Origin: Millisia brevis NBRC 105863
GTDB taxonomy: Bacteria; Actinomycetota; Actinomycetes; Mycobacteriales; Mycobacteriaceae
Length of the DNA stretch: 60,812 bases
Direction of reading: 5' to 3'
Assembly: GCF_001552615.1 (NCBI RefSeq)
Contig: NZ_BCRN01000022.1
Span: 1-60,812, forward strand
The notes beneath the pieces were generated by a model. It did not search any database. It saw nothing but the letters and a program-made list of their open reading frames with translations, and was not told where the DNA came from. Positions 59,493-60,812 of the stretch are shown in pieces. Every line of letters starts with the position of its first letter. Position 1 is the first letter of the stretch. Both the position numbers and the translations under genes were made by a program.

Positions 59493-60091
59493 TGCTGGTG
59501 GTTACCGCCGACCATGCCGGAATTCCATCGCGCGTCGGGAAGCCCGGGAAGATCGATCGGTGACGCCGCGGTCAGATTCGCCAGCGCCTGCGGGGTCATC
59601 CCGGCGATGGCCGCATCGTTGTGGCGAATCTGCTCGCTTGCCGCAGCCGACGACTCGGCGCTGTAATCGGGATTGGCGACGAAGTTGAACGGATTGTTCC
59701 CCAGGGTTTCCGACCAGGACTGCCCGGCCACCTCCTCGTCCGACAGATGGGGATTGCCGAAGACGTCATTGACGACGTTCTTCAGCGCGGCCTCACCCTG
59801 CTGGTCGATCACGTGGTAGCGGCCCGCCGCCAGATCCAGCGCCTCGGCGATCGCGTTGCCCGCTTGTACGAGGGCCCGCACACCCCACTCCCAGCGTTCG
59901 GCAAATTCTTCGGTGGACCGCTGCACCGCGAGGTGGCCGGCTTCCAGCGGGGACAGGGCCAGCAGTGAGAATCCGCGCCCGAGAGTCCCGGACTCCGAGA
60001 TACCGATCCCCGACATCGACTCGATGGTGCGGGTGATTCCGTCGGCGGCGGCAGCCAGGACCGCAGGATCGACCTCGACACCGTCCGTCAC
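59489..60091 (-). CDS. Helical partner protein of the Rhs toxin (EspC/WXG-like)
   Basis: A 200-aa protein from GTG 60091 (GTGA overlap with the SseB-like gene). The N-terminal ~100 residues form a helical hairpin (VDPAVLAAAADGITRTIES; RSTEEFAERWEWGVRALVQA) of EspC/WXG type; the C-terminal half is polar with a conserved-looking NPFNFVANPDYSAESSAAAS. Equivalent to the small protein at 6740-7054. Probably exported with, or a chaperone for, the toxin (inference). 4-bp overlap with the toxin gene. Confidence 0.7.
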   Translation of the reverse strand: MTDGVEVDPAVLAAAADGITRTIESMSGIGISESGTLGRGFSLLALSPLEAGHLAVQRSTEEFAERWEWGVRALVQAGNAIAEALDLAAGRYHVIDQQGEAALKNVVNDVFGNPHLSDEEVAGQSWSETLGNNPFNFVANPDYSAESSAAASEQIRHNDAAIAGMTPQALANLTAASPIDLPGLPDARWNSGMVGGNHQQ

Positions 60092-60465
60092 GGGAGGTCG
60101 TCCCGCAGGGCGATCCACGGAAAGGCAAAGGGTGCATCGCCGGCCGGGTTGATCACCAGGCCGACCCGGTCGCCGAACCGGGGGAGCAACTCGTCGACCA
60201 CTGCGAACCCGGTCAGCGCCTGGTAGTCGCCGGCCTCGCGATCCCGCGCGGCGAGGTAGGCCGTGTACTGGTCGAGCCGGGTGAAGACCGGTAGCCAGTC
60301 GACCTCCCGGACCCTACCGGTGAACGGCATGCCCGCATCATCGAGTGGAACCAGCAGCACGGATTGCCGAACCAGCGCGAGCAGTCGTATCGGGTCGCCG
60401 AAACCGCGCCGATAGGAGTTGATTTCGTCCTCGACGGCGTCGGCGACGGATGTATCCGCCTCCAT
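60088..60465 (-). CDS. SseB-like domain protein
   Basis: A 125-aa protein with an SseB N-terminal-type domain (SVLLVPLDDAGMPFTGRV; VDWLPVFTRLDQYTAYLAAR; GDRVGLVINPAGDAPFAF). First gene of the Rhs toxin operon. SseB-superfamily proteins also head the glycine-zipper toxin operon (7042-7344), pointing to a shared role in type VII toxin delivery or folding (inference). Start ATG 60465; GGGGGACAACATGG context. Confidence 0.78.
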   Translation of the reverse strand: MEADTSVADAVEDEINSYRRGFGDPIRLLALVRQSVLLVPLDDAGMPFTGRVREVDWLPVFTRLDQYTAYLAARDREAGDYQALTGFAVVDELLPRFGDRVGLVINPAGDAPFAFPWIALRDDLP

Positions 60466-60564
60466 GTTGTCCCCCCGACGGCGCAGCCTAGCAGCAGCCC
60501 GCCCCGACTGTCTGGTGCCGATCCCGCCGCGCTGCCGACGATCGAGTCGAAAACCGCCCCGCCA

Positions 60565-60604
60565 AATTGATCGCCGAGTATATTACCCAGCAGTCAATTG
60601 ATCG
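60565..60604. repeat. Direct repeat AATTGATCG in the divergent promoter region
   Basis: Two perfect 9-bp copies (60565-60573 and 60596-60604), 31 bp apart, flank the only AT-rich core of the region (TATATTAC, 60579-60586). It lies between the divergent SseB-like and FAD-oxidase genes and could be an operator. Confidence 0.4.
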
Positions 60605-60619
60605 AGCCGGGAGACGAGC

Positions 60620-60812
60620 ATGCGGTCGTGGTGGGGTTGGGGCACCGTCGAGGACGCGGTGATCGGTGACGAACGTGCCGCGCTCACCGCACGGGTGGCG
60701 AAGGTGCTTCCCGGTGCCGATCTGACCATCCATGCGCCGCCCGATCCGGCAACCATCGGCATTCCGGCGCCGCGAATCGCCGCGCCCGCGTCGTTGGAAC
60801 ACCTGGCTTCAG
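60620..60812 (+). CDS. FAD-binding oxidoreductase, N-terminus (partial at window edge)
   Basis: The first 64 residues (MRSWWGWGTVEDAVIGDERA) resemble the start of FAD-binding oxidases of the alkyldihydroxyacetonephosphate synthase/VAO type, which begin with RWWGWG. GGGAGACGAG precedes the ATG. The gene continues beyond the window, so the FAD domain itself is not visible. Confidence 0.65.
   Translation, partial: MRSWWGWGTVEDAVIGDERAALTARVAKVLPGADLTIHAPPDPATIGIPAPRIAAPASLEHLAS

Noticed and set aside
1-60812. tRNA, rRNA, CRISPR arrays, IS elements or integrases
   Set aside because: I looked for tRNA-like T-loops, spaced direct repeats and transposase or integrase motifs and found none I could support. 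Duplications here look like homologous recombination, not transposition.
1-60812. An ESX secretion machine encoded in the window
   Set aside because: No EccB/C/D/E or MycP-like protein is present; only candidate substrates, partners and immunity genes are seen.

Overview
The window is high-GC actinobacterial DNA. WXG100/EspC-like type VII (ESX) substrates, DUF3558 lipoproteins, an ECF42/DGPF pair and leaderless or near-leaderless starts point to the Mycobacteriales, probably a Gordonia-, Rhodococcus- or Nocardia-like genus. I cannot name the species. No rRNA, tRNA, CRISPR array, transposase or ESX machinery gene was seen; the ESX-type proteins here are cargo, partners and immunity candidates.

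1-30 kb is an accessory region, mostly on the minus strand. A two-gene module (114-aa helical ESX-like protein plus DUF3558 lipoprotein, ATGA overlap) occurs four times (1-0.8, 3.7-4.6, 7.5-8.3 and 17.0-17.9 kb). Each copy has the same upstream promoter, GGGAAC-N17-CGTCC, the form used by ECF sigma factors of the mycobacterial SigM type. Copies 3 and 4 belong to a larger duplicated block that also contains a SAV_915/SseB-like gene, and they have decayed reciprocally. Between the two blocks lies a complete Wadjet plasmid-defence operon (jetABCD, 9.9-16.4 kb). VapBC (1.0 kb), HEPN-MNT (18.1 kb) and a second VapBC (20.5 kb) are scattered around it, with vapB and vapC fossils just upstream of jetA. 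An ECF42 sigma factor and its DGPF partner sit at 1.9-3.6 kb. At 4.7-7.3 kb is an operon of SAV_915-like protein, small helical partner, WXG protein with a glycine-zipper membrane domain, and a frameshifted membrane protein that may be its immunity gene. At 21-29 kb is an array of one full-length and one N-terminally truncated copy of a large secreted-type protein, interleaved with four related lipoprotein genes (one a pseudogene).

30-51.7 kb is a metabolic island, mostly on the plus strand, that looks built for uptake and oxidative cleavage of an organosulfur or similar compound. It has a taurine/sulfonate-type ABC transporter, a class II aldolase, an NtaA/DszA-type flavin monooxygenase, a gamma-glutamyltransferase-like enzyme and two acyl-CoA-dehydrogenase-fold (DszC/SfnB-like) enzymes. 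A second tightly overlapped operon has two luciferase-like monooxygenases, an Fbp-type ABC transporter, a rhodanese and a nitroreductase. A divergent CGNR-type regulator and a perfect palindrome sit at the left edge. A membrane protein, a secretory lipase, a methyltransferase and a DinB-like protein are interspersed.

52-60.5 kb is a second polymorphic-toxin locus on the minus strand: SseB-like protein, helical partner, 1646-aa WXG-Rhs toxin and HEAT-like immunity protein. Downstream lie displaced toxin-tip fragments and orphan immunity genes. The toxin operons at 4.7-7.3 and 54-60.5 kb share one gene order (SseB-superfamily protein, helical partner, WXG toxin, immunity) with overlapping genes, the most system-like pattern in the window. 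The right edge begins an FAD-binding oxidoreductase gene.
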